5,994 bases of DNA. It comes from Pyrodictiaceae archaeon (GTDB lineage Archaea; Thermoproteota; Thermoprotei_A; Sulfolobales; Pyrodictiaceae). Under the pieces are notes generated by a model. It saw only the letters and a program-made list of their open reading frames with translations, did no database searches and was not told where the DNA came from. Below, piece by piece: positions 1 through 5,348 of this stretch; the stretch's first letter is position 1; the number at the start of each line of letters is the position of its first letter. Position numbers and translations under genes: made by a program. Location: contig JALTZQ010000031.1 in the NCBI GenBank assembly GCA_027046105.1, positions 1 through 5,994 of the forward strand, written 5' to 3'.

Positions 1-44
1 AAGAGCTGCGTAGAAGCCCAGTAACGTGGGAAGGGAGCACTATT

Positions 45-722
45 ATGCTGGGCGGGTGCAGACATGTAGTTGCAGTAGTAGAAGGACACAACGACGCCTA
101 CCTCCTAGGCGCACTAGCCCCAGAAAGCCATGCCTACCACTACTATGAAGACCTGCGGAGCGTATACGAGAAACTATGGGAGTGCATATACGAGGAACAA
201 GAATGCATCATAGCATACATCGCCCAGGGACTAAAGAAGATAAAGGAAGCATCAAGGAAAATACGCATAATACTCAAAACCATCCCAGACCCAGAGAAAA
301 CCACATGCCTAACAGTAATAGTAGACAGCAACTCAGACGAGCCAGCAAAACGAGCAGAAGAATACTACCACGAAATAACCAGGAGCCAGCAGCCAGACAC
401 ACAAAACGCAGACAAGTACTTCGCAAAACTCTGCACAGCACAGGCCAAAGGACCAAAACTATGCACAGCCTCATGGAGATGTAGCGCAGAATGCTGGATA
501 GCACTAACAACCCCAGAAAACCCAGTCACAAACATAGAACAATGCAGCCCCAACCAGAGAAAACAATGCCACGAAACAGCAAGAGAACACCTAAAAAGAC
601 AAGAAGACAAGGTCAAAACACTAAAAGACAACATCAAAAACACAAAACATCCATGGAGAACACTACTAGACAACCTAACACAAAAGATACATGACGGCAC
701 ACTCGACAACAAGAAAACCTAA
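45..722 (+). CDS. TOPRIM / DUF3226-like protein, cysteine-rich
   Basis: This 225-residue protein is probably a small TOPRIM-fold protein of the DUF3226/OLD-nuclease-like kind; the biochemical role is unknown. Seen: a hydrophobic strand runs into VVEGHND (acidic residue E13), and a second strand runs into VIVDSNSDEPAKR (D94, N96, D98). This matches the E...DxD metal-binding layout and the acidic patch plus Arg typical of the family. A later segment, ECWIALTTPENP, resembles the family's conserved Trp/Pro region. Ten cysteines are present, including a KLCTA repeat about 11 residues apart and a WRCSAEC cluster, which is odd and could bind metal. The C-terminal third is Lys/Asn/Thr-rich and helical. 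ATG 45 is used because GGGAG lies 7 bases upstream, but the frame is open to the window edge with no other standard start, so the N-terminus may be longer. It is a single-gene unit as far as visible. Confidence 0.7.
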   Translation: MLGGCRHVVAVVEGHNDAYLLGALAPESHAYHYYEDLRSVYEKLWECIYEEQECIIAYIAQGLKKIKEASRKIRIILKTIPDPEKTTCLTVIVDSNSDEPAKRAEEYYHEITRSQQPDTQNADKYFAKLCTAQAKGPKLCTASWRCSAECWIALTTPENPVTNIEQCSPNQRKQCHETAREHLKRQEDKVKTLKDNIKNTKHPWRTLLDNLTQKIHDGTLDNKKT

Positions 723-925
723 GACCCCTCCAGACAGATAATTCATGGAAGAAAGATCCACCCACACTCTCTTCAAGTATAAGTTAATCGCCGTTCGCTG
801 CCCAATAGAGTAGGCCTAACACCTAGCACGGCTGGACTCTACAACTCATACATTAAAGACCCTAGCATGCCACTGATATCAGGCCACTAAGGATTAAACC
901 CTTCTCGAATTGCTGAGTTAAGACC

Positions 926-933
926 GATAAAAG
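926..933 (+). promoter_or_regulatory. Possible TATA box
   Basis: GATAAAAG is centred about 27 bases before GTG 957, the spacing expected for a leaderless archaeal transcript starting at that codon. The match is weak and there is no clear purine-rich BRE. Confidence 0.25.
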
Positions 934-956
934 CCTCATAACACGCCAAGAGAAGA

Positions 957-1199
957 GTGTGCTCGCTCCACATAATGTTCACAGAACTCTGGCAATGGGT
1001 TCTAATTCTTCGGTTCAGCATAAACTACTATGGCCCAGGCCTACTGGGCTGTCTAGGCGCTAGCACTGAGGCCGACACAAATAGATCTGCAACCCTTATA
1101 TCTTATGTTATGCTGGCACTAGGCGCCACGTGCTATACAACTATGAGAAAACAACAGTCCACAGTGTCAACTATAACCCCAGAGCAAATACATCCATAA
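957..1199 (+). CDS. Doubtful small hydrophobic protein
   Basis: An 80-residue frame that I do not recognise. Two hydrophobic stretches (about residues 11-35 and 45-60) could be membrane segments, followed by a polar tail ending STVSTITPEQIHP. GTG 957 fits a possible leaderless start from GATAAAAG; ATG 975 is an alternative giving 74 residues. Codon choice is plausible but less A/C-biased than the neighbouring gene at 45-722. It could be a small plasmid or viral membrane protein, or a chance ORF in a non-coding gap. Confidence 0.33.
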   Translation: MCSLHIMFTELWQWVLILRFSINYYGPGLLGCLGASTEADTNRSATLISYVMLALGATCYTTMRKQQSTVSTITPEQIHP

Positions 1200-1257
1200 G
1201 CAAGACATATAGCTGTAATACCAGTGAGAACGCCACATACAAGGGTTTCACAGGACA

Positions 1258-1566
1258 ATGAGCACTGGTTATATCCTAGAAAAGATTAGCATACTTCTAA
1301 ACTACCTAGCGGAAATAGCCAGAAAACCCTACAGTCTAATAAACCTATCTACATTCATCATTATTATGTGGATTCTCTTTGTAAGCAACCTTTCCGACTA
1401 TGTCAAACTCTTATCAAGCACAATACTCTTGTTTTCATCCATGCTACTACAATCCTTCCTAAGACTTTTTGTGCATGAAAGAAAGATAAAAGCAATCAGC
1501 CCTCCTATAATACGGGATAAGAGTGGTTATGGAGAACTTAAAAAGCACCACTGTATACTTGAGTGA
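1258..1566 (+). CDS. Small membrane protein with two predicted TM helices
   Basis: A 102-residue protein of unknown function. Seen: an amphipathic N-terminus, then a hydrophobic segment at about residues 27-45 (containing FIIIMWILFV) and a second at about 49-68, separated by a very short polar turn (NLSDY). A basic tail (HERKIKA) follows. This suggests a helical hairpin in the membrane with a cytoplasmic C-terminus by the positive-inside rule. ATG 1258 is the first start; no convincing ribosome site precedes it and the nearest TATA-like strings (around 1206-1212 and 1233-1240) are poor. Its 3' end overlaps the next gene by 38 bases, so the pair may be cotranscribed. The coding strand is richer in T than that of its neighbours, partly explained by hydrophobic codons. 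Confidence 0.6.
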   Translation: MSTGYILEKISILLNYLAEIARKPYSLINLSTFIIIMWILFVSNLSDYVKLLSSTILLFSSMLLQSFLRLFVHERKIKAISPPIIRDKSGYGELKKHHCILE

Positions 1567-2041
1567 AGACTCTTTAAGTAGTGATTTGTTTAAGCAGGTT
1601 GTAGAGTATAAAAGCGAGAGATACAAGTATATTGGCCGTTTACTGGAAGTTCTGGAAGAAGAGAAGTACATCAGCAAAAGAGAATTAGAGAAGATAATCA
1701 TGGAGAAAGGCATAATCCTAGATGTATTAGCGCAAGAGAGAGGACTATGGAATTACATAGACGAAAAGAGGAGAAGAAGGTCTATGAGGGAACTAGCTGA
1801 ATCCTATGGAGTCGAAGCTCAGAGCCAGACAATATTCGGAGTATACATGTCTACAAGAGCCGGAGAAGTCTTAGGAGAATACAAGCCCAAAATCCTACGT
1901 CTACAACGACAAAGACTCACAGCAGTCTCAGAGCACATGATAATCCTCAAGGGAGTAAAAAGCCTAGAAGAACTAAACAAGGTAATACTAAGACTTATGG
2001 AGGGCTACCTTAAATTCATGAAGGAGGCACAGAGAGGCTAG
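1529..2041 (+). CDS. Hypothetical helical protein
   Basis: A charged, mostly alpha-helical protein of about 170 residues that I do not recognise. A short beta-like N-terminus (STTVYLSED) is followed by helices rich in Glu, Lys and Arg; the stretch ISKRELEKIIMEKG and the basic run KRRRRSM look compatible with a DNA-binding helical domain, but no family motif is certain. ATG 1529 is chosen over GTG 1523, which is two codons upstream; neither has a clear ribosome site. TATAATA at 1506-1512 is somewhat too close (about 20 bases) to be a leaderless promoter. The gene starts inside the preceding ORF, and its last 28 bases overlap a second open frame (2014-2568) in the -1 frame. The two may be halves of one protein or a coupled pair. 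Confidence 0.68.
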   Translation: MENLKSTTVYLSEDSLSSDLFKQVVEYKSERYKYIGRLLEVLEEEKYISKRELEKIIMEKGIILDVLAQERGLWNYIDEKRRRRSMRELAESYGVEAQSQTIFGVYMSTRAGEVLGEYKPKILRLQRQRLTAVSEHMIILKGVKSLEELNKVILRLMEGYLKFMKEAQRG

Positions 2042-2568
2042 TAGCTACAGACACGCTAGAAGAAAATGAGAAAAACATACTTAAAGAAAGAGTAGAAGCA
2101 CTATCAAGCCTTGACCCAAGAATAATAATATCACCACCCTTCACGGGTAAAGAAGAGCAACACCCGGTAGTAGCAGTCCACATACCCTTTGAGTACACCA
2201 TGAAAGCCCTCCCATGGCTAAGCAGGGTTGTAGGCAAAGAAGCCATCATAGAGTCTCTACTAGAGGAAATGCTGAGAGAAGTCATAGAGCTACGCGGGAT
2301 AAGGCTACACCACATATTCAAGACAGTCGGGTGCAGAAACAAGGAGGCAGTAGAGAGGCTAAAGAAGCTAGAGAAGAAGATACTAAAAAGACTAGGCTAT
2401 GACAGCGTCTTACACCTAGTCAAAGCACATAGAAACCCCGCCAAGGCAATACTGGAAGCAATAAGGGGAGAAGACCCGGAAACCTACCATATCCTCGAAG
2501 AAAACTGTGGGCAAACACTAGGAGAACTAGAACAAGCAACAAAGGAAATAAGCAAAGTCCTACTATGA
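2014..2568 (+). CDS. Hypothetical protein, start codon missing
   Basis: The frame is open from just after a stop at 2011-2013 to TGA 2566-2568, but it contains no ATG, GTG or TTG before ATG 2200. Starting at 2200 gives 122 residues and leaves about 160 bases unexplained. Those bases translate to coding-like sequence (for example LEENEKNILKERVEALSSL, then HPVVAVHIPFEYT) that runs smoothly into MKALPWLSRVV, so I think the true protein begins earlier. The rest is charged and helical, with a Lys-rich region (ERLKKLEKKILKRLG) and the C-terminus EISKVLL. Options are a one-base deletion that split a fused gene, programmed frameshifting from 1529-2041, a non-standard start near 2041, or a real start at 2200. 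I recognise no family. Confidence 0.6.
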   Translation: MHEGGTERLVATDTLEENEKNILKERVEALSSLDPRIIISPPFTGKEEQHPVVAVHIPFEYTMKALPWLSRVVGKEAIIESLLEEMLREVIELRGIRLHHIFKTVGCRNKEAVERLKKLEKKILKRLGYDSVLHLVKAHRNPAKAILEAIRGEDPETYHILEENCGQTLGELEQATKEISKVLL

Positions 2569-2673
2569 AACAATACAAGATGACACCAAAGTACATGACT
2601 CAGAACCTCAGTCCAAGAGCAAAGCCCTACCCGGGAATGCATTAGGCTTAATAGCGTAATACACTCCCTCTCT

Positions 2674-2682
2674 TAAGATCTA
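2674..2682 (+). promoter_or_regulatory. Possible TATA box for the membrane-anchored gene
   Basis: CTTAAGATC lies about 37 bases before GTG 2715, which would place transcription start near 2703 and give a short leader containing AGGT at 2702-2705 as a weak ribosome site. The assignment rests on spacing and A/T content only. Confidence 0.3.
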
Positions 2683-2714
2683 TGAGCGTTACACTCGAAA
2701 AAGGTTGACCAACA

Positions 2715-3092
2715 GTGACAGACTACGAAGCTACCTATGAAAACACCACATACTACTCTTCGTGGATCCTAGTAATAGATAAGGTTCTAAAGCGTAGAGC
2801 ACACGAGAGCATAATCATACCAGAGCACAGCATATTACACCCACTACAAGACCCCATCATAAAGTTCGAGAAAACAATAGGCGAGCCACGAGGCCAGCTA
2901 GGAGACTACGAGTACACCCTACCAGACAAGAGGAGAATACACGTAAGAGAATACAGCACATACTACGAAGTACACTGGGACTACGCGAGCCCCAAGCTAG
3001 ACCCCATAAGACACCTAGTACATGACGCACCCCACTGGCTCCTCCTAGGCATCATTGCAGTCCTAGTACTAGCAAGGCTATCCAAGAAATAG
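2715..3092 (+). CDS. Hypothetical protein with C-terminal membrane anchor
   Basis: A 125-residue protein of no family I recognise. The N-terminal hundred residues are polar and rich in Tyr, His, Arg and Glu with alternating beta-like patterns (DYEYTLPDKRRIHVREYSTYYEVHWDY, seen as two pieces around residues 70-95). The last 20 residues contain one hydrophobic segment (WLLLGIIAVLVLA, about residues 108-120) and a short basic tail RLSKK. That is a tail-anchor layout, implying a soluble domain tethered to the membrane. GTG 2715 is the only possible start: an in-frame TGA lies at 2706-2708 and there is no internal Met. It is separated from its upstream neighbour by 146 bases and is probably transcribed alone. 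The coding strand is strongly A/C-rich, like the gene at 45-722. Confidence 0.68.
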   Translation: MTDYEATYENTTYYSSWILVIDKVLKRRAHESIIIPEHSILHPLQDPIIKFEKTIGEPRGQLGDYEYTLPDKRRIHVREYSTYYEVHWDYASPKLDPIRHLVHDAPHWLLLGIIAVLVLARLSKK

Positions 3093-3124
3093 TCAAGACA
3101 AAACTAAGCTTAGGCAAATCCAGG

Positions 3125-3195
3125 AGTCTCAGCAACACTAAAGGCTTGAGAATACATAAACTCATGGGGAGGCATGAGAGGAGACTGTCTCCTCT
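3125..3195. other. Hairpin-rich gap between convergent genes
   Basis: Three stem-loops lie end to end. The first pairs TCTCAGC (3127-3133) with GCTTGAGA (3144-3151), with one bulged base and a 10-base loop. The second pairs CTCATG (3161-3166) with CATGAG (3173-3178). The third is a perfect 9-1-9 palindrome (3177-3195). AGTCTC (3125-3130) could instead pair with GAGACT (3181-3186), a possible alternative fold. It lies between the ends of convergent genes (3092 plus, 3263 minus), so it could be a transcription boundary or a small RNA; no classical U-run follows on the plus strand. Confidence 0.4.
3177..3195. repeat. Perfect 9-1-9 palindrome
   Basis: AGAGGAGAC, a single T, then GTCTCCTCT. It could act as a protein binding site or as an RNA hairpin. 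Its place between convergent transcripts fits a bidirectional barrier, but no poly-T tract adjoins it; the nearest T-rich run for the minus-strand operon is at about 3208-3216. Confidence 0.6.
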
Positions 3196-3262
3196 AAGAG
3201 ATGACAATTAAAATATCGCTTGCCAAGCTCTTATTGACTGTTAAGTGTTATTGTTCAAGCGA

Positions 3263-3592
3263 CTATGTGTGCCGCGTCATACTGAGATACTTGTTCATCC
3301 GTAGTTTTCTGTAGATAAGCCCCGTGGTGACTGCTTCTGCTAGCCACTCTAGTATGTAAAGTGCGCGTTGTAGCTTGTGTTTTAGCAATTTGTATTCTAG
3401 TACTGATGTAAATGGATAGAGTTGTAGTAGTGTTAGTGATGAGTGTACAAATCCACTATAGTCACCATAGAGTCTTTGAAGCTCTACCTTTAATCCAAGC
3501 TCTTTTGCATGTTGCTCTGTAAGCTGAACAAGAAGCACTAGGTTGACTACTGGTAAAACAGCCTTGGAGCTTGTAATGACGGTGATAGGCAT
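3263..3592 (-). CDS. Hypothetical protein, third gene of partition-like operon
   Basis: A 109-residue protein of no family I recognise. It is rich in Leu and mostly helical (ELGLKVELQRL, SLTLLQLYPF, LEYKLLKHKLQRALYILEWLAEAV), without a clear membrane segment or DNA-binding motif, and it ends in a basic tail. ATG 3592 lies one base after the TAG of the preceding gene (TAGAATG on the minus strand), so translation is very probably coupled and the product probably works with the ParA and RHH proteins encoded upstream. It could be an adaptor or regulator of the partition complex; that is inference from position alone. Confidence 0.65.
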   Translation of the reverse strand: MPITVITSSKAVLPVVNLVLLVQLTEQHAKELGLKVELQRLYGDYSGFVHSSLTLLQLYPFTSVLEYKLLKHKLQRALYILEWLAEAVTTGLIYRKLRMNKYLSMTRHT

Positions 3593-3593
3593 T

Positions 3594-4076
3594 CTATGTA
3601 GTGTGTTGCCACACGTACTCTACAAACTTTCTCAACAAACCCTTGTATACATAGTATGATTTTTTACTTATACTATGTCCTCTCTGATACTCTTCTAGAA
3701 AAACTTGTATAAGACTTTCATGTATCTTCGATGCCGGAACCCCCTTCTTCTTCACCCATGAAGCGAACTCCCTAATGATGAATGTATTTTTCTTAATGCT
3801 CTCTGCGCGAATGAAGTCTTCCACAAGTTCTTCTATGTCTGTTTTAACAGTCTCAGTAGCTAAAGCAGCTGACTCTACACCGGAAGCACTCTCACTTATT
3901 GATATTCTTCGCCCCTTTTCAAGGCCAGCCTTCCATGCTTCATAGTAATATGTAAGGATTGTTGCAATAACCTGGTCTGGCTGCATTGCAATCTGATTAG
4001 AGAACTCGTAGAGCCACTCAACCAAATATCTCGGTAGCCTAATCCTTATAATACTAAAGTTACTTGAGCCCTTCAA
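3594..4076 (-). CDS. RHH protein with C-terminal SAM-like helical domain; putative centromere-binding partner
   Basis: A 160-residue protein, probably the DNA-binding partner of the adjacent ParA. Residues 7-52 fit a ribbon-helix-helix fold: a beta strand (FSIIRIRLP), a helix (RYLVEWLYEFSNQIA), a turn, and a second helix (DQVIATILTYYYEAWKAGL). A Ser/Ala/Thr-rich linker spans about 58-78. The C-terminal part, about 80-160, is all-helical (LVEDFIRAESIKKNTFIIREF ... LEEYQRGHSISKKSYYVYKGLLRKFVEYV) and resembles the N-terminal SAM-like core-binding domain of tyrosine recombinases, without any catalytic domain. TTG 4076 is the start: it overlaps the parA end by 17 bases and has a GAGGATC ribosome-site match at 4090-4084. 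Archaeal SegB is also RHH but shorter and without this extra domain, so the architecture is unusual. The SAM-like call is by eye. Confidence 0.72.
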   Translation of the reverse strand: MKGSSNFSIIRIRLPRYLVEWLYEFSNQIAMQPDQVIATILTYYYEAWKAGLEKGRRISISESASGVESAALATETVKTDIEELVEDFIRAESIKKNTFIIREFASWVKKKGVPASKIHESLIQVFLEEYQRGHSISKKSYYVYKGLLRKFVEYVWQHTT

Positions 4077-4926
4077 AGTTCTCGATCCTCTCAGTAACCT
4101 CCTTAGCCAAACTCTCTATATTCTGTTTTAACTCATTATTTCTCTCTATAACCCTATATAGAGGAACGTCCCATCTTCTAGGCCTATACGTTAGATCTCT
4201 AAGCTCATTATACCTGTATATGATTGTGTCAAATACGGGCTTAGAGTAGAAGCGCTCACGTATTACAGGAGGTAGCTGACGTAGGAACTTCGTGAGTTTA
4301 TCGTTAAGTTCATTTATGGTCTTAGACTTAGAACTGTATTTTCTCACTACATTTATCAGTAATACGCCTAGAACCCTTACATCCTTCCTGCTCGTCATAA
4401 TAACTTCTGGGAGGATATCCCGTATCAACAATTTTACCCCTAAAAGAGAGAGCTCTTCAAGATTTGAAGGAATCAGTATGTAGTCAGCTGTAAATAGCCC
4501 CCAAATGGTTGGCGGGAAAAGCTCTGGAGGCGAGTCGCATATAACGAAATCGAAGGATTTATTTATAGCAGGCTCAGTAGTAATACGCCGATAAATAGCA
4601 TATGGATCCCAGGATGGAATAGCACCCCTATACACGCTTACTATATAATTAAGACCCGATGGGATGATACCAACCTTACCCTTTGTACCCATGTTTACAG
4701 ATCTAATCTTAAAGCGCCCACCTTGAGCCATCTCTATGAAGCCATCAGTAATAGACTCAAGTTGAGGTATCTTTATAAAGAAGGATGAGAGATGGGCTTG
4801 TGGGTCTAAATCTATTAATAGAACGTTATACCCCCTACTCGCCAAAGCATAGCCAAGTAATGATGTGAGTGTAGTTTTTCCAGTCCCTCCTTTCTGATTA
4901 GTAATCGTTATCACTTTAGGCGGCAC
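4060..4926 (-). CDS. parA: ParA/SegA-family Walker-type partition ATPase
   Basis: An ATPase of the ParA/MinD superfamily, which drives DNA segregation by ATP-dependent dimerisation and non-specific DNA binding. Seen in order: deviant Walker A KGGTGKTT at residues 12-19 with the signature Lys at 12 and P-loop Lys at 17; the switch motif LLIDLDPQAHLSSFF (D39, D41, Q43) typical of ParA proper; and Walker B FVICDSPPE with D131. The length of 288 is normal for archaeal ParA without an N-terminal HTH, so it probably does not repress its own promoter by itself. GTG 4926 is supported by AGGTGG 8-13 bases upstream and a TATA box. It is the first gene of a three-gene operon (overlap of 17 bases with the RHH gene). 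Codons are more T-rich than in the plus-strand genes at 1-3092, consistent with a separate origin. Confidence 0.95.
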   Translation of the reverse strand: MPPKVITITNQKGGTGKTTLTSLLGYALASRGYNVLLIDLDPQAHLSSFFIKIPQLESITDGFIEMAQGGRFKIRSVNMGTKGKVGIIPSGLNYIVSVYRGAIPSWDPYAIYRRITTEPAINKSFDFVICDSPPELFPPTIWGLFTADYILIPSNLEELSLLGVKLLIRDILPEVIMTSRKDVRVLGVLLINVVRKYSSKSKTINELNDKLTKFLRQLPPVIRERFYSKPVFDTIIYRYNELRDLTYRPRRWDVPLYRVIERNNELKQNIESLAKEVTERIENFEGLK

Positions 4927-4933
4927 TAAAAGG

Positions 4934-4940
4934 CCACCTA
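4934..4940 (-). promoter_or_regulatory. Ribosome binding site of parA
   Basis: TAGGTGG on the minus strand matches the crenarchaeal anti-Shine-Dalgarno (core GGTG) and leaves seven bases before GTG 4926. This supports the GTG start. Confidence 0.6.
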
Positions 4941-4964
4941 TTCGCTATTAGAATTTACAAAGTC

Positions 4965-4979
4965 AAAAATATACTTTCC
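4965..4979 (-). promoter_or_regulatory. Archaeal promoter of the parA operon
   Basis: On the minus strand a purine-rich BRE-like GGAAAG (4979-4974) is followed directly by TATATTTTT (4973-4965). Transcription would start near 4943-4945, giving a leader of about 18 bases that contains the ribosome binding site. Confidence 0.6.
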
Positions 4980-5201
4980 TATAAATACAAATATCGCTAC
5001 AAAAATGTTCCCATATAACACCATAAATAACTAGAGCAACATTACATCGTATATAACACAAAACTCGGATCTGCAAAACTTGGGATCAAACAGCTCTACT
5101 GTAGCAGAGGGAATAGTTGACATGTCCTTAAGCTATGCTCTCGAGAAACAATGCTGAGAAGAGGCTTTGAAACTATGTGAATAAGATGAAGGATCTTGCA
5201 T
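4980..5201. other. A/T-rich gap between parA promoter and GTAC array
   Basis: No gene is supported here. The part from 4980 to about 5060 is very A/T-rich and contains a 9-bp direct repeat, ATATAACAC, at 5013-5021 and 5051-5059, which may be chance. Bases 5061-5201 are more balanced and show nothing I can name. A frame on the minus strand (5305 to 5096) crosses the repeat array and looks spurious. The position beside a partition operon and a repeat array makes an origin or segregation site possible, but nothing in the bases shows it directly. Confidence 0.4.
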
Positions 5202-5202
5202 G

Positions 5203-5250
5203 GTACCTTAGTAGTACTATTAGCGTATGGGTATAGTACTACTAAGGTAC
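5203..5250. repeat. Perfect 18-bp inverted repeat with 12-base centre
   Basis: The arm GTACCTTAGTAGTACTAT (5203-5220) is the exact reverse complement of 5233-5250. Each arm carries two GTAC cores 11 bp apart. The centre (5221-5232) includes CGTATG at 5224-5229, in phase with the other cores, so the whole element is five 11-bp steps. It could extrude as a cruciform or simply reflect symmetric operator sites. Confidence 0.85.
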
Positions 5251-5278
5251 TAGAGGGTGGGATTGTAGGTGCTACAAA

Positions 5279-5295
5279 AGTACTATTATAGTACT
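5279..5295. repeat. 8-1-8 palindrome of two AGTACT sites
   Basis: AGTACTAT, one T, then ATAGTACT. It repeats the inner eight bases of the large inverted repeat's arms with a much shorter centre, and the two cores are again 11 bp apart. Confidence 0.8.
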
Positions 5296-5314
5296 GGGGC
5301 ATCAAATTTTAGTA

Positions 5315-5322
5315 CTTTTAAG
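5315..5322 (+). promoter_or_regulatory. Probable TATA box of the small RHH gene
   Basis: CTTTTAAG is centred about 30 bases before ATG 5349, predicting a transcription start near 5344 and an almost leaderless mRNA. It lies between the GTAC cores at 5312 and 5323, so protein bound there would block TBP. The TATA-like ATAAG at 5328-5332 is too close to the start. Confidence 0.45.
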
Positions 5323-5348
5323 GTACTATAAGAGTACTGGGTAATGTT

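Larger units (their letters stand above)
723..1257. other. Mostly non-coding stretch with one doubtful ORF
   Basis: This stretch holds no recognisable RNA gene or repeat. No T-rich terminator follows the gene ending at 722. The only candidate gene is the weak ORF at 957-1199. A short perfect stem (GCCCAG at 1033-1038 with CTGGGC at 1044-1049, five-base loop) sits inside that ORF. A search by eye for tRNA A and B box motifs on both strands found none. Confidence 0.4.
5202..5338. promoter_or_regulatory. 11-bp phased RGTACT repeat array (operator or centromere-like site)
   Basis: Nine exact GTAC cores begin at 5203, 5214, 5236, 5247, 5280, 5291, 5312, 5323 and 5334. The intervals are 11, 22, 11, 33, 11, 21, 11 and 11, so all but one are multiples of 11. 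All cores fit RGTACY: six AGTACT, two GGTACT and one GGTACC. Decayed copies fill two of the phase gaps (GTAT at 5225, GTGC at 5269). Such spacing places each site on the same DNA face at about one helical turn, as expected for cooperative binding of RHH dimers. The last three sites cover the promoter of the RHH gene at 5349, which suggests autoregulation; iterated 11-bp repeats bound by an RHH protein are also known as the plasmid R1 parC centromere. Assignment to the 5349 protein is inference. Confidence 0.8.

Noticed and set aside
143..712. Antisense and alternative-frame ORFs inside 45-722
   Set aside because: They are shadows of the A/C-rich gene, with Ser/Leu/Cys- or Lys/Arg/Thr-rich translations lacking any motif.
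723..956. tRNA gene or integrated tRNA fragment
   Set aside because: No GGTTCGANNCC B box, A box or 7-bp acceptor stem was found on either strand.
4064..4483. Plus-strand ORFs opposite parA
   Set aside because: Ser/Leu-rich shadows of the clearly coding minus-strand parA gene.
5013..5059. ATATAACAC direct repeat as an origin iteron
   Set aside because: Only two copies of nine A/T-rich bases, 38 bp apart, are within what chance gives in such sequence.
5096..5305. Minus-strand ORF of 69 residues upstream of the RHH gene
   Set aside because: It runs through the repeat array, has low-complexity composition and no promoter; the palindromes explain its openness.
5202..5338. CRISPR array
   Set aside because: The repeated unit is only about 6-8 bp with an 11-bp period; there are no repeats of 24 bases or more and no unique spacers.
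5202..5338. GTAC sites as restriction-modification targets
   Set aside because: The regular 11-bp phase and the position over a promoter are not explained by restriction sites; no methylase or endonuclease gene is present.
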